Source: Amorphus sp040750475
GTDB taxonomy: Bacteria > Pseudomonadota > Alphaproteobacteria > Rhizobiales > Amorphaceae
Length of the DNA: 64,000 nucleotides
Direction: 5' to 3'
NCBI RefSeq assembly: GCF_040750475.1
Contig: NZ_JABJVY010000007.1
Span: 142,130 to 206,129 of the forward strand
Position numbers and translations under genes: made by a program. The notes beneath the pieces were generated by a model that worked only from the letters and a program-made list of their open reading frames with translations, made no database searches and had not been told where the DNA came from. Position 1 is the first letter of the stretch, and the number at the start of each line of letters is the position of its first letter. Below are positions 36,663 to 44,395 of the stretch, piece after piece.

Positions 36663-37385
36663 ATGGGGACCGCCGCACGCTTCAGGAAAGGGAATCGGAG
36701 GGTGCATCGTGATACCGCCCCGACGGGAACTCTGACGGCGCCGTCCGTTCGGCTTGCCGAGATTCTGACGCGTTCCGACGACACCTCGCTTGGCGCTCTG
36801 CGCGAGGAGTTGGAACAGCTCTACGCCCAGATTACGGACCTTCAGACCCTGGTGGAGCGCGATGCGCTGACCGGTGCCTATAATCGCCATGGGCTGGAGC
36901 GCATCGAGGCGCAGGTCATGGCGCGCCGCGAACGGTTCGGCATCCCGGTCTCGGCATTGTTCATCGACATCGATCGGCTGAAGGATCTCAACCGGGATTA
37001 TGGCCACGTCGCCACCGATGCCGTTCTGAACGCGGCCACCAAGCGCCTGGAAGACCTGAGCCGGCCCTATGACACGCTGGTGCGTTGGGGCGGGGACGAG
37101 TTCGTGCTGCTGCTTCCGGAGGTCGGGTTGCAGCAGGCCGCGTCGATCGCCGACCGGATCTGCGGCCATATCGGGTCCGAGCCATTTGAGATCGACGATC
37201 GCGCGATTCCGCTCTCCGTTTCAATCGGCGTGGCGGACATGCGCGAGGGCGAGCAGGTGATCGACCTGGTGGAGCGCATCTCCGGCCTGATGTACGAGGC
37301 AAAGGAGGGCGGGCGAAACCAGATTGCCGTCTTCGATGGTCAACGTGCGCCCGAGCTTCCTTTCGCCGATCGAAAGGGTGGATAA
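36663..37385 (+). CDS. Soluble diguanylate cyclase (GGDEF domain)
   Basis: The product makes cyclic di-GMP from two GTP. The 240-residue protein has a short basic N-terminus, a helical linker at about 35-75 likely to be a coiled coil (LGALREELEQLYAQITDLQTL as LGALREEL and LEQLYAQI), then the GGDEF domain with DALTGAYNRHGLERI, FIDIDRLKDLNRDYGH and the intact signature RWGGDEFVLLLP near residue 140. There is no membrane segment and no separate sensor domain; the inhibitory RxxD site is not visible where expected. It diverges from soxB and converges on pcaQ. Confidence 0.9.
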   Translation: MGTAARFRKGNRRVHRDTAPTGTLTAPSVRLAEILTRSDDTSLGALREELEQLYAQITDLQTLVERDALTGAYNRHGLERIEAQVMARRERFGIPVSALFIDIDRLKDLNRDYGHVATDAVLNAATKRLEDLSRPYDTLVRWGGDEFVLLLPEVGLQQAASIADRICGHIGSEPFEIDDRAIPLSVSIGVADMREGEQVIDLVERISGLMYEAKEGGRNQIAVFDGQRAPELPFADRKGG

Positions 37386-37539
37386 CCGGCCGACCGGCAA
37401 TGTTCCGGTGAGGCGTCCGATCGGTCGCGGCACAGCAACGCTGTGTTCATCAATGCTGCGATAAATTGCTCCTCGAGCGGGAAGATACTTTTAAGTTTTC
37501 ACTTTAATTATGGTTAATTTTTAATTTAATATCAGTAGA

Positions 37540-38487
37540 TTATATCGTTTTATTGATTTCATTTTTTAGTTTTGTGTCGGCAGGCAGTCGCGCCGCATGC
37601 TGCATGGCGTCGATCAGGAGACGGGCCGTCGGCCCGACTTCGGCATCGGCCCGGGTGGTGACGCCGACGGGACCGGTGGTGTCGGAGACGTCGAACGGAA
37701 GCTCCACCAGAGTTCGCTCCGCGACGTCGAGGGCGGCCACCCCGGAAGAGATGATCCAGACGGCGTCGGAGCGGCGGGTGTAGGCCCGACCGAAATCGTT
37801 GGAGACGGTCTCGATCCGGTCGGCGATGTGACCGATGCCGTTGGCCAGGAGAAAGCGGTCGACGATGCTGCGGATGATCGCTTCCTGCTCCGGAAAGAGG
37901 ACGGGATAGTCGACGATGCGGGCGAGGTCAGGTGCGGCGATCAGCGGATGCCCCGGCCGGACGACAAAGCTGACCGTCTCCGAATAAAGATGCTGGAAGC
38001 TCAGCCCCACCATCGTCTCCGGGGCGCCGAGGCGGCCGAAGACCAGATCGAGCGCGCCCAGCCGAAGCTGGTCGAGAAGGTGAAGGTTGGGTCCGCTGAC
38101 AACCTTGAGAACCACGCCCGCCCGCGTACTCCGGAAGCGATCGATGGCCTCCGGTACGATCCGGCCCGCGACGGATGGCAGCACGCCGAGGGTGAGCACC
38201 TCCTCCTCTTCCATCCTGGCGCGGGCGACCCCGTCGAGGCCCTGGCGCAGCGCGGCCACGCTTGCGCCGGCATAGCGCACGAACATTTCCCCCACCGGGG
38301 TCAGCGCCACTCCCGCGCGGCTGCGCTCCATCAGCTCGACGCCGAGGATTTCCTCCAGTTCGGCAAGCGCCTTGGACACCGCCGGTTGGCTGACGCCCAG
38401 GCTTTTGGCTGCCTTGGCGACGCCGCCGAGCCGGGCGGTCTGCAACAGGCACTGCAAATGACGGAACTTGACGCGGGACGGGATCAT
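37540..38487 (-). CDS. pcaQ: LysR-family regulator PcaQ
   Basis: PcaQ activates protocatechuate genes in response to beta-carboxy-cis,cis-muconate. The 315-residue protein begins MIPSRVKFRHLQCLLQTARL, with the helix-turn-helix AAKSLGVSQPAVSKAL, typical of PcaQ, and the effector domain from about residue 95. It is divergent from pcaC, as pcaQ is from pca genes in Agrobacterium and Sinorhizobium. No Shine-Dalgarno is seen before the ATG. The convergent gap 37386-37539 downstream is strongly AT-rich and probably holds the termination signals for both genes. Confidence 0.9.
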   Translation of the reverse strand: MIPSRVKFRHLQCLLQTARLGGVAKAAKSLGVSQPAVSKALAELEEILGVELMERSRAGVALTPVGEMFVRYAGASVAALRQGLDGVARARMEEEEVLTLGVLPSVAGRIVPEAIDRFRSTRAGVVLKVVSGPNLHLLDQLRLGALDLVFGRLGAPETMVGLSFQHLYSETVSFVVRPGHPLIAAPDLARIVDYPVLFPEQEAIIRSIVDRFLLANGIGHIADRIETVSNDFGRAYTRRSDAVWIISSGVAALDVAERTLVELPFDVSDTTGPVGVTTRADAEVGPTARLLIDAMQHAARLPADTKLKNEINKTI

Positions 38488-38501
38488 TCCAATTTGGTTA
38501 T
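38486..38501. promoter_or_regulatory. LysR-type (PcaQ-like) binding site overlapping the pcaQ start
   Basis: On the minus strand the site reads ATAACC-AAAT-TGGAAT. The left half matches the ATAACC of the S. meliloti PcaQ site (ATAACC-N4-GGTTAA); the right half is poor. It also contains the general LysR pattern T-N11-A. It covers the first bases of pcaQ, suggesting autoregulation. Confidence 0.4.
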
Positions 38502-38548
38502 TTAAAACGCCGGAAAAGTGATTTTACATGCCCAAATCAAAATATCTA

Positions 38549-38568
38549 TCTTTGATATAAGTCAAAGA
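38549..38568. promoter_or_regulatory. FNR/FixK-type box between pcaQ and pcaC
   Basis: TCTTTGA-TATAAG-TCAAAGA is a perfect 7+6+7 inverted repeat and contains TTGA-N6-TCAA, the CRP/FNR-family FixK pattern (TTGAT-N4-ATCAA with one mismatch). It lies about 120 bases before pcaC and 62 before pcaQ. Confidence 0.55.
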
Positions 38569-38686
38569 CGGGTGCGTCTGGTACCGGCACATCGGCCACA
38601 TCCGTTGGCCGTGCCGCCGAGGCGGGTAGCAATCCTTGCCTGCGACCGGATTTCGAGCAAACCCAAACGAACCGGGACGGAACGCG

Positions 38687-39094
38687 ATGACCACAGATGA
38701 GCGCCATGCGCAGGGAATGGCGGTTCGCCGTTCGGTTCTGGGCGACGACCATGTCGATCGCGCAGAAGCCAAAAAGACCGACTTCGATGTCGACTTCCAG
38801 CGTTTCATCGTGGAGTCGGCCTGGGGTTCGGTCTGGAGCGGGTCCGGCCTGACCAAGCGCGAGCGCAGCATGGTCACGCTTACGCTGCTCGCGGCCGGCG
38901 GCCATCACGACGAGTTCGCCATGCACGTGCGCGCCATGCGCCGAACGGGCGCGACGATCGAGGATCTCCAAGAGCTTCTCATGCATGTCGCCGTCTATGC
39001 CGGCGTGCCGGCGGCCAACACCTGCTTCGGCATCGCCAAACGAGTTCTCGCCGAGGGCGAGGGTCCCCAATGGAGGGAGGAGTTGACATCATGA
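38687..39094 (+). CDS. pcaC: 4-carboxymuconolactone decarboxylase
   Basis: PcaC decarboxylates gamma-carboxymuconolactone in the protocatechuate branch of the beta-ketoadipate pathway. The ATG at 38687 (MTTDERHAQGMAVRRSVLG) gives 135 residues, and the frame further up starts at a TTG with no similarity. Family signatures: RRSVLGDDHVDRAEA, FIVESAWGSVWSG, and the catalytic ELLMHVAVYAGVPAANTCF. Its stop overlaps the pcaH ATG (ATGA). Confidence 0.95.
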   Translation: MTTDERHAQGMAVRRSVLGDDHVDRAEAKKTDFDVDFQRFIVESAWGSVWSGSGLTKRERSMVTLTLLAAGGHHDEFAMHVRAMRRTGATIEDLQELLMHVAVYAGVPAANTCFGIAKRVLAEGEGPQWREELTS

Positions 39095-39876
39095 CCGATC
39101 AAGCGAGCCGCATCGCGGCAGGCCCCTTGCCGGGCGGGCGCAACGATCTCGGAGCGTTTCCGCGTGGCTTCCAGCCGCGCGATCGCGACCTGCAGCCGGC
39201 GGCCTATTTCCCGGACTACAAGTCGACTGTCGCGCGCTCGCCCCAGCAGGCGCTTTTGTCGGTGCCCCAGACCATGAGCGAAATCACCGGCCCGGTGTTT
39301 GGCCACGGTGATTTGGACCCGCTCGACAACGACCTGATCCGCAACGCCCAGGTCGACGGCGAGCCGATCGGCGAACGCGCGATCGTCCACGGCCGGGTGA
39401 TGGACCAGGAAGGGCGCGGCATACCGAACACGCTGGTGGAAGTGTGGCAGGCCAATGCCGGCGGCCGCTACCGTCATAAGACGGAGGACTATATCGCGCC
39501 GCTCGACCCGAACTTCGCCGGGTGCGGCCGCATGATCACCGACGAGCACGGCTACTACCATTTCCGGACCATCCGTCCGGGTCCGTATCCGTGGCGGAAC
39601 TACCGCAATAGTTGGCGGCCGGCGCATATCCATTTTTCGCTGTTCGGCCCGGCGTTTGCGACCCGGATGATCACCCAGATGTATTTCGAGGGCGATCCGC
39701 TGATCCCGATCTGCCCGATCGTGAACTGCGTATCGGACAAGAAGGGCGTGGAGGCGCTGACGGCGCTTCTCGACATGACCGCCAACACCCCGCACGACTG
39801 CCTGGCCTACCGCTTCGACATCGTTCTGCGCGGGCCGCGCCAGACCTTCTTTGAGAACAGGCCGGAGGGACTTTGA
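39091..39876 (+). CDS. pcaH: Protocatechuate 3,4-dioxygenase beta subunit
   Basis: PcaH carries the ferric centre that opens the protocatechuate ring between the hydroxyls. The 261-residue protein has the iron ligands in GGRYRHK (Tyr), GPYPWRN (Tyr) and RPAHIHFS (two His). The start at 39091 has AGGAGT upstream and overlaps pcaC. It lies 1 bp before pcaG, so the two subunits are translated together. Confidence 0.96.
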   Translation: MTDQASRIAAGPLPGGRNDLGAFPRGFQPRDRDLQPAAYFPDYKSTVARSPQQALLSVPQTMSEITGPVFGHGDLDPLDNDLIRNAQVDGEPIGERAIVHGRVMDQEGRGIPNTLVEVWQANAGGRYRHKTEDYIAPLDPNFAGCGRMITDEHGYYHFRTIRPGPYPWRNYRNSWRPAHIHFSLFGPAFATRMITQMYFEGDPLIPICPIVNCVSDKKGVEALTALLDMTANTPHDCLAYRFDIVLRGPRQTFFENRPEGL

Positions 39877-39877
39877 G

Positions 39878-40492
39878 ATGCCGGTAACGCTGCTTCGCGA
39901 AACACCGTCCCAGACCGCTGGACCTTACGTCCATATCGGCCTGGTTCCCTCCGCGGCCGGCATCCAGATGCGAACCCAGGAGAACCTCCATGTGGTCGCA
40001 GGCCCGCAGACCGAAGGCGAGCCGATCAAGCTGGAGGTCAATCTGTGGGATGGCACCGGCGCGCCGATCACCGATGCCACGATCGAGCTGTGGCAGGCCG
40101 ACGGCAAGGGCCGCTACCGTCATCCGCTGGACCCGAAAGCCAATGAGATCGCGGCCGATTTCCGTGGCTTCGGCCGGGCCGTGTCGGATCTGAAGTCCGG
40201 CTACTATGTCTTCGAGACGGTGAAGCCCGGCCAGGTGGCCGGCCCCAACGGCGAGAAGATGGCGCCGCACGTGGCGATCGCGCTCTTCGCGCGCGGTATC
40301 AACATCCATCTCAATACCCGGATCTACTTCTCCGACGAGGAGGCGAACGCGAGCGATCCGATCTTGAAGATGGTGCCGCCGCATCGCCGCGAGACGCTGA
40401 TTGCGGAACGCAAGCCCGGCGAGGGAACGGCGGTCTACTCGATCGACATCCATCTTCAGGGCGAGCAGGAAACCGTCTTCTTCGACGTGTGA
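39878..40492 (+). CDS. pcaG: Protocatechuate 3,4-dioxygenase alpha subunit
   Basis: PcaG pairs with PcaH in the (alpha-beta)n enzyme and lacks iron ligands. The ATG at 39878 (MPVTLLRETPSQTAGPYVHIGL) gives 204 residues with GGAGGGA eight bases upstream. TPSQTAGPYVHIGLVP and IELWQADGKGRYRHP are family signatures. The iron-ligand HIH of PcaH is replaced by HVAIALF. Confidence 0.95.
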   Translation: MPVTLLRETPSQTAGPYVHIGLVPSAAGIQMRTQENLHVVAGPQTEGEPIKLEVNLWDGTGAPITDATIELWQADGKGRYRHPLDPKANEIAADFRGFGRAVSDLKSGYYVFETVKPGQVAGPNGEKMAPHVAIALFARGINIHLNTRIYFSDEEANASDPILKMVPPHRRETLIAERKPGEGTAVYSIDIHLQGEQETVFFDV

Positions 40493-40628
40493 TTTCGCTC
40501 TGATGTCAAATGCAGGATTTCGGGCCGCGCCGGCCCGAAATCCTCCGGTCGAAGCGATCCGCTCGGCGGACCGACGGCCAACAAGAACATAAGCCGCGGA
40601 GCGGCGGGAACGTCGGGAGGTTCGTCGG

Positions 40629-41798
40629 ATGAAAACCCAGGTAGCGATCATCGGGGCCGGGCCGTCTGGTCTGCTCTTGTCCCAGCGTCTGCATCTGGCA
40701 GGGATCGAGAGCATCGTCCTAGAGCGGCACAGCCGCGAGCACGTGCTGGGACGCATCCGCGCCGGCGTGCTGGAGCAGGGCCTTGCCGACATGTTGCGCC
40801 AGGCCGGCGTGGGCGAGCGCATGGACGCCGAGGGCGAAATCCACGAAGGCGTCGAGATCGCGTTCGGCGACAATCGCATCCGCATCAACTTCGAACAGCT
40901 CGTCGGCAAGACGGTGATGGTCTACGGCCAGACCGAGGTCACTCACGATCTTTACGATGCGCGGGATGCGATGGGCGGTCGGATCATCCATCAGGCCGAG
41001 GATGTCGCCCTCCACGGGATCGACACCGACAAGCCCTATGTCACCTTCAAGAAGGACGGCGTGGAAGAGCGCATCGACTGCGATTTCATCGCCGGTTGCG
41101 ACGGCTTCCACGGCCCGAGCCGCAAGGCATTCCCGGCCGACAAGCTGACCGTGTTCGAAAAGGTCTATCCGTTCGGGTGGCTCGGCATTCTGTCGGAGAC
41201 CCCGCCGGTTGCCGAAGAGCTGATCTATTCCGGTCATCCGCGTGGCTTTGCGCTGTGCTCGCTGCGCTCTCGCGTGTTGAGCCGCTACTATGTCCAGGTG
41301 CCGTCGGGCGAGAAGGTGGAGGACTGGTCCGACGACCGGTTCTGGGAGGAGCTGAAATCGCGGCTGCCGGCCGACGTGGCAAGCACGCTCGTGACCGGAC
41401 CGTCGATCGAGAAGTCGATTGCCCCGCTCCGAAGCTTCGTCGCCGAGCCGCTGACCCATGGCCGCTTGTTCCTGGTGGGGGATGCCGGCCACATCGTGCC
41501 GCCAACCGGCGCCAAGGGGCTCAACCTTGCGGCTTCCGACGTCTTCTATCTCTCCAGCGGTCTGATCGACTTCTATAGGGCCGGGGACGACAGCGGGCTT
41601 TCCGGCTATTCCGCCAAGGCGCTGCGTCGGATCTGGCTCGCCGAACGCTTCTCCTGGTGGATGACGACGCTGCTTCACAAGTTCGACGAGGAAGCCTTCG
41701 ATGTGCGCGTCAAGCGCGCCGAGCTCGACTATCTGATGTCGTCGGAAACCGCGCAGCGGGCGCTGGCGGAAAACTATGTGGGCCTTCCCTACGACTGA
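40629..41798 (+). CDS. pobA: 4-hydroxybenzoate 3-monooxygenase
   Basis: PobA is a FAD and NADPH-dependent hydroxylase that turns 4-hydroxybenzoate into protocatechuate, the substrate of PcaHG. The 389-residue protein starts MKTQVAIIGAGPSGLLLSQRL (GxGPSG FAD motif), has the DG-type motif CDFIAGCDGFHG near residue 152 and the second FAD motif GDAGHIVPPTGAKGLNLA near 285. It lies 136 bp after pcaG, probably in the same operon. The usual divergent pobR is absent. Confidence 0.95.
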   Translation: MKTQVAIIGAGPSGLLLSQRLHLAGIESIVLERHSREHVLGRIRAGVLEQGLADMLRQAGVGERMDAEGEIHEGVEIAFGDNRIRINFEQLVGKTVMVYGQTEVTHDLYDARDAMGGRIIHQAEDVALHGIDTDKPYVTFKKDGVEERIDCDFIAGCDGFHGPSRKAFPADKLTVFEKVYPFGWLGILSETPPVAEELIYSGHPRGFALCSLRSRVLSRYYVQVPSGEKVEDWSDDRFWEELKSRLPADVASTLVTGPSIEKSIAPLRSFVAEPLTHGRLFLVGDAGHIVPPTGAKGLNLAASDVFYLSSGLIDFYRAGDDSGLSGYSAKALRRIWLAERFSWWMTTLLHKFDEEAFDVRVKRAELDYLMSSETAQRALAENYVGLPYD

Positions 41799-42022
41799 AG
41801 GGCCCGCAACGCTTCAAATCCGTCGTGCGGCGATTCCACGGTGAGCTGAACAAGCCTAGCGCACCAGGCCAATTTGAAGAGGGCCGCCGCAAGGCGAACC
41901 GACGCGGCTTTGGTCTCAGGGACGACGCGACGGTGATGCTTTGAACCTAAAACTATTCCTTTTCATGTAATATGTCTGTGCTATGCTTCCCGGATTGGGC
42001 GTCGTTCGGGAGGTGAGGCCGT

Positions 42023-42838
42023 ATGGCAGACGTGTCCGGCGCATATGAGCGCAAATCGACGAAGACCGGCCGCTTCGGCTATGCCGAGGGCGGTGATCCG
42101 TCGGCGCCTGCGATTGTCTTCATTCATGGCATTGGCGGACGGGCGGAGGTCTTCGATCCGCAGTTGCGCGCCTTTTCGCCGGCCTACCGGGTCGTCTCGT
42201 GGGATGTTCCCGGATACGGCACCTCGGTGCCGCTGCAAGAGGCCAATCTTCCCGCCCTTGCCGTCGCGCTCGGCGATTTCCTGAGCCAGATCGACGCGAA
42301 GGACGCGATCCTGGTTGGACAATCGTTGGGTGGCATGATCGTGCAGGAGGCGCTGGCCGCGGGCCTCGTCGCGCCGAAAGCGATCGTGCTCACTGGCACC
42401 AGCCCCGCCTTCGGCCGGCCGGATGGCGATTTCCAGAAGAAGTTCATCGAGGGTCGTCTGGCGCCGCTCGATGCCGGCCACACCATGGCCGAGCTTGCCG
42501 ATCAGATGATGAAAGGGCTCACGGGCCCCGATCCGGACCCGGAAGGCTTCCGGATCGGGCGCGACGCGCTGGCCGCGACGCCGGAGGAGAGCTTCCGCGT
42601 CATGGTGCATGCGCTCGTCAGCTTCGACCAGCGTGCCAATCTCCCCAACATCGCTTGCCCGACGCTTTTGATCGCCGGCACCGAGGACACCAGCGCGCCC
42701 GCGCCCGTCATGCAAAAGATGGCCGAGAAGATCCCGAACGCGACCTGTGTCGTGCTGGAAGGCGCCGGCCATCTCGCCAATCTCGATAAACCCGGCCCAT
42801 TCAATGAGGCCATGCAAACCTTCCTCGCCCGGCTTTAG
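42023..42838 (+). CDS. Alpha/beta hydrolase (PcaD-like or other esterase)
   Basis: The 271-residue protein has an HGIGGRAEVF oxyanion region near residue 34, the nucleophile Ser101 in VGQSLGGMI, a cap segment, Asp in AGTEDTSAP and His in GAGHLANLD. PcaD (3-oxoadipate enol-lactonase) has the same fold and would complete the pca genes, but its usual G-L-S-I/M-G-G elbow is replaced by GQSLGG, so the assignment is open. It could equally act with the acyl-CoA enzymes that follow 38 bp later. An SD GGGAGGTGAGG precedes the ATG. Confidence 0.8.
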   Translation: MADVSGAYERKSTKTGRFGYAEGGDPSAPAIVFIHGIGGRAEVFDPQLRAFSPAYRVVSWDVPGYGTSVPLQEANLPALAVALGDFLSQIDAKDAILVGQSLGGMIVQEALAAGLVAPKAIVLTGTSPAFGRPDGDFQKKFIEGRLAPLDAGHTMAELADQMMKGLTGPDPDPEGFRIGRDALAATPEESFRVMVHALVSFDQRANLPNIACPTLLIAGTEDTSAPAPVMQKMAEKIPNATCVVLEGAGHLANLDKPGPFNEAMQTFLARL

Positions 42839-42876
42839 GTCGCCGGCGGCCGCCTTCACTTGAGGAGTATCCCGTC

Positions 42877-44154
42877 ATGAACGTCCCCGCTGTCGATATC
42901 GAATCGGTCGAACTCGACGCACCGATGTTCGATCCCGTCGCCTTCCGCCTGACCGACCAGCAGGCGGAGTGGTGCACGCTTGCCCGCAAGCTTGGGAAGA
43001 CCAAGTTCGCCGACCGTGCCTTCGAGGTCGATCGCGAGGCCAAGTTCCCGACGGAAAACTATAAGGACCTGCACGAGAACGGCCTTCTGGCGCTGTGCGT
43101 GCCGGAGCGTTTCGGGGGCGGCGGCGCGGGCTATCAAAGCTATTCGCTGGTGGCTGCCGAAATCGGCCGCTATTGCGGCGCGACCGCACTGACCTGGAAC
43201 ATGCACGTCTGTTCCACGCTCTGGTCCGGTCCGCTCGCGGACGATCTGGAGATGAGCGAGGAGGACCGCGCGGCCCACGAGAAGCGCCGGGCGATCCACT
43301 ACAAGCGCATCGTCGAGGACGGCGCCATCTACGCCCAGCCCTTCTCCGAGGGTGGCGCGGCGGCGGCCGGCGCGGTGGCCTTCTCCACCGAGGCCGTGCC
43401 GGTCGAAGGCGGCTGGATCGTGCGGGGCAAGAAGATTTTCGCCTCGCTTTCGGGCAATGCCGACTATTACGGCGTCCTGTGCACGGAGACCGAGCCGGAC
43501 GGGACCAAGAGCCGGCGCAACACGCTTTATCTCGCCGTCGATGCCACCGCGAAGGGCGTCAGCGTGGTCGGCGACTGGGACCCGCTTGGCATGCGGGGCA
43601 CGGTGTCGCGCACGCTCTTGTTCGACGACGTGTTCGTGCCGGAGACGGAGGCGCTGATGCCGCGCGGCCTCTATTTCAAGGCGGCGTCGAATTGGCCGCA
43701 CATGTTCATGACGCTGTCGCCAACCTATATGGGCCAGGCCCAGGCGGCCTACGACTTCACGGTCGCCTACCTGCGTGGCGAGGTGCCGGGCATGCCGCCG
43801 GTGAAGCGGCGCATGTACCCCACCAAGCAGATCGCCGTCGCGGAAATGCGCATCAAGCTGGAGCAGGCCAAGGCGCTTTGGTTCCAGGCGGTGACGGAGG
43901 CCTGCGCCAACCCGAGCAAGGATCAGGTGCTGCGCGCCTGGGCGACCCAGTACACGGTGATGGAGTTCGCCAACGACATCGCGCGCCTCGCCATCCGCAC
44001 GTGTGGCGGCCAGTCGATGCTGAAGTCGCTGCCCTTGGAGCGGATCTATCGCGACTCCCGCTGCGGCGCCTTGATGCTGCCGTGGACGGCGGAACTGTGC
44101 GTCGATCGGCTTGGCCGCGGCGCGCTCTACGAGCCGGGCGAGAGCGACGAGTAA
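42877..44154 (+). CDS. Acyl-CoA dehydrogenase family protein
   Basis: Acyl-CoA dehydrogenases form an alpha-beta double bond using FAD. The 425-residue protein starts MNVPAVDIESVELD and has the family pattern: LHENGLLALCVPERFGGGG near residue 68, the FAD-binding AQPFSEGGAAAAGAV near 155, and the C-terminal helices with RTCGGQSMLKSLPLERIYRDSRC near 372. The substrate is not evident. It is 38 bp from the hydrolase and 241 bp from the acyl-CoA ligase; the three may form one pathway. Confidence 0.9.
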   Translation: MNVPAVDIESVELDAPMFDPVAFRLTDQQAEWCTLARKLGKTKFADRAFEVDREAKFPTENYKDLHENGLLALCVPERFGGGGAGYQSYSLVAAEIGRYCGATALTWNMHVCSTLWSGPLADDLEMSEEDRAAHEKRRAIHYKRIVEDGAIYAQPFSEGGAAAAGAVAFSTEAVPVEGGWIVRGKKIFASLSGNADYYGVLCTETEPDGTKSRRNTLYLAVDATAKGVSVVGDWDPLGMRGTVSRTLLFDDVFVPETEALMPRGLYFKAASNWPHMFMTLSPTYMGQAQAAYDFTVAYLRGEVPGMPPVKRRMYPTKQIAVAEMRIKLEQAKALWFQAVTEACANPSKDQVLRAWATQYTVMEFANDIARLAIRTCGGQSMLKSLPLERIYRDSRCGALMLPWTAELCVDRLGRGALYEPGESDE

Positions 44155-44175
44155 TCTCTGGCGGCGCTTTTCGCT

Positions 44176-44335
44176 CCGCTCAGTCCCGCGAAAGCGGGAA
44201 TCCATAGGGCCTGTCGGTGGGATCTTGGTCTTCCCGACGTGTGCGGAAGCCGATCATCTCGTTGCATGACGACGTTGCGTTCGAGGTGTTCTCGCTGGTT
44301 CCTTATGGCCTCCCCGCTTTCGCGGGAGTGAGCGG
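44176..44335. repeat. Paired inverted repeat B (BIME-like), second pair
   Basis: CCGCTCAGTCCCGCGAAAGC, then GGGAATCCATAGG at 44176-44211 is answered at 44303-44335 by TTATGGCC, then TCCCCGCTTTCGCGGGAGTG and AGCGG. The spacing is about 91 bases, similar to the pair at 17127-17297. It fills most of the 241-bp gap between the dehydrogenase and ligase genes. Confidence 0.65.
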
Positions 44336-44395
44336 CGTATGAGGTGCCGGGCGCGGCAGAAGCACCGTCTTTGATTATTCTTGGGATAGAAACCC

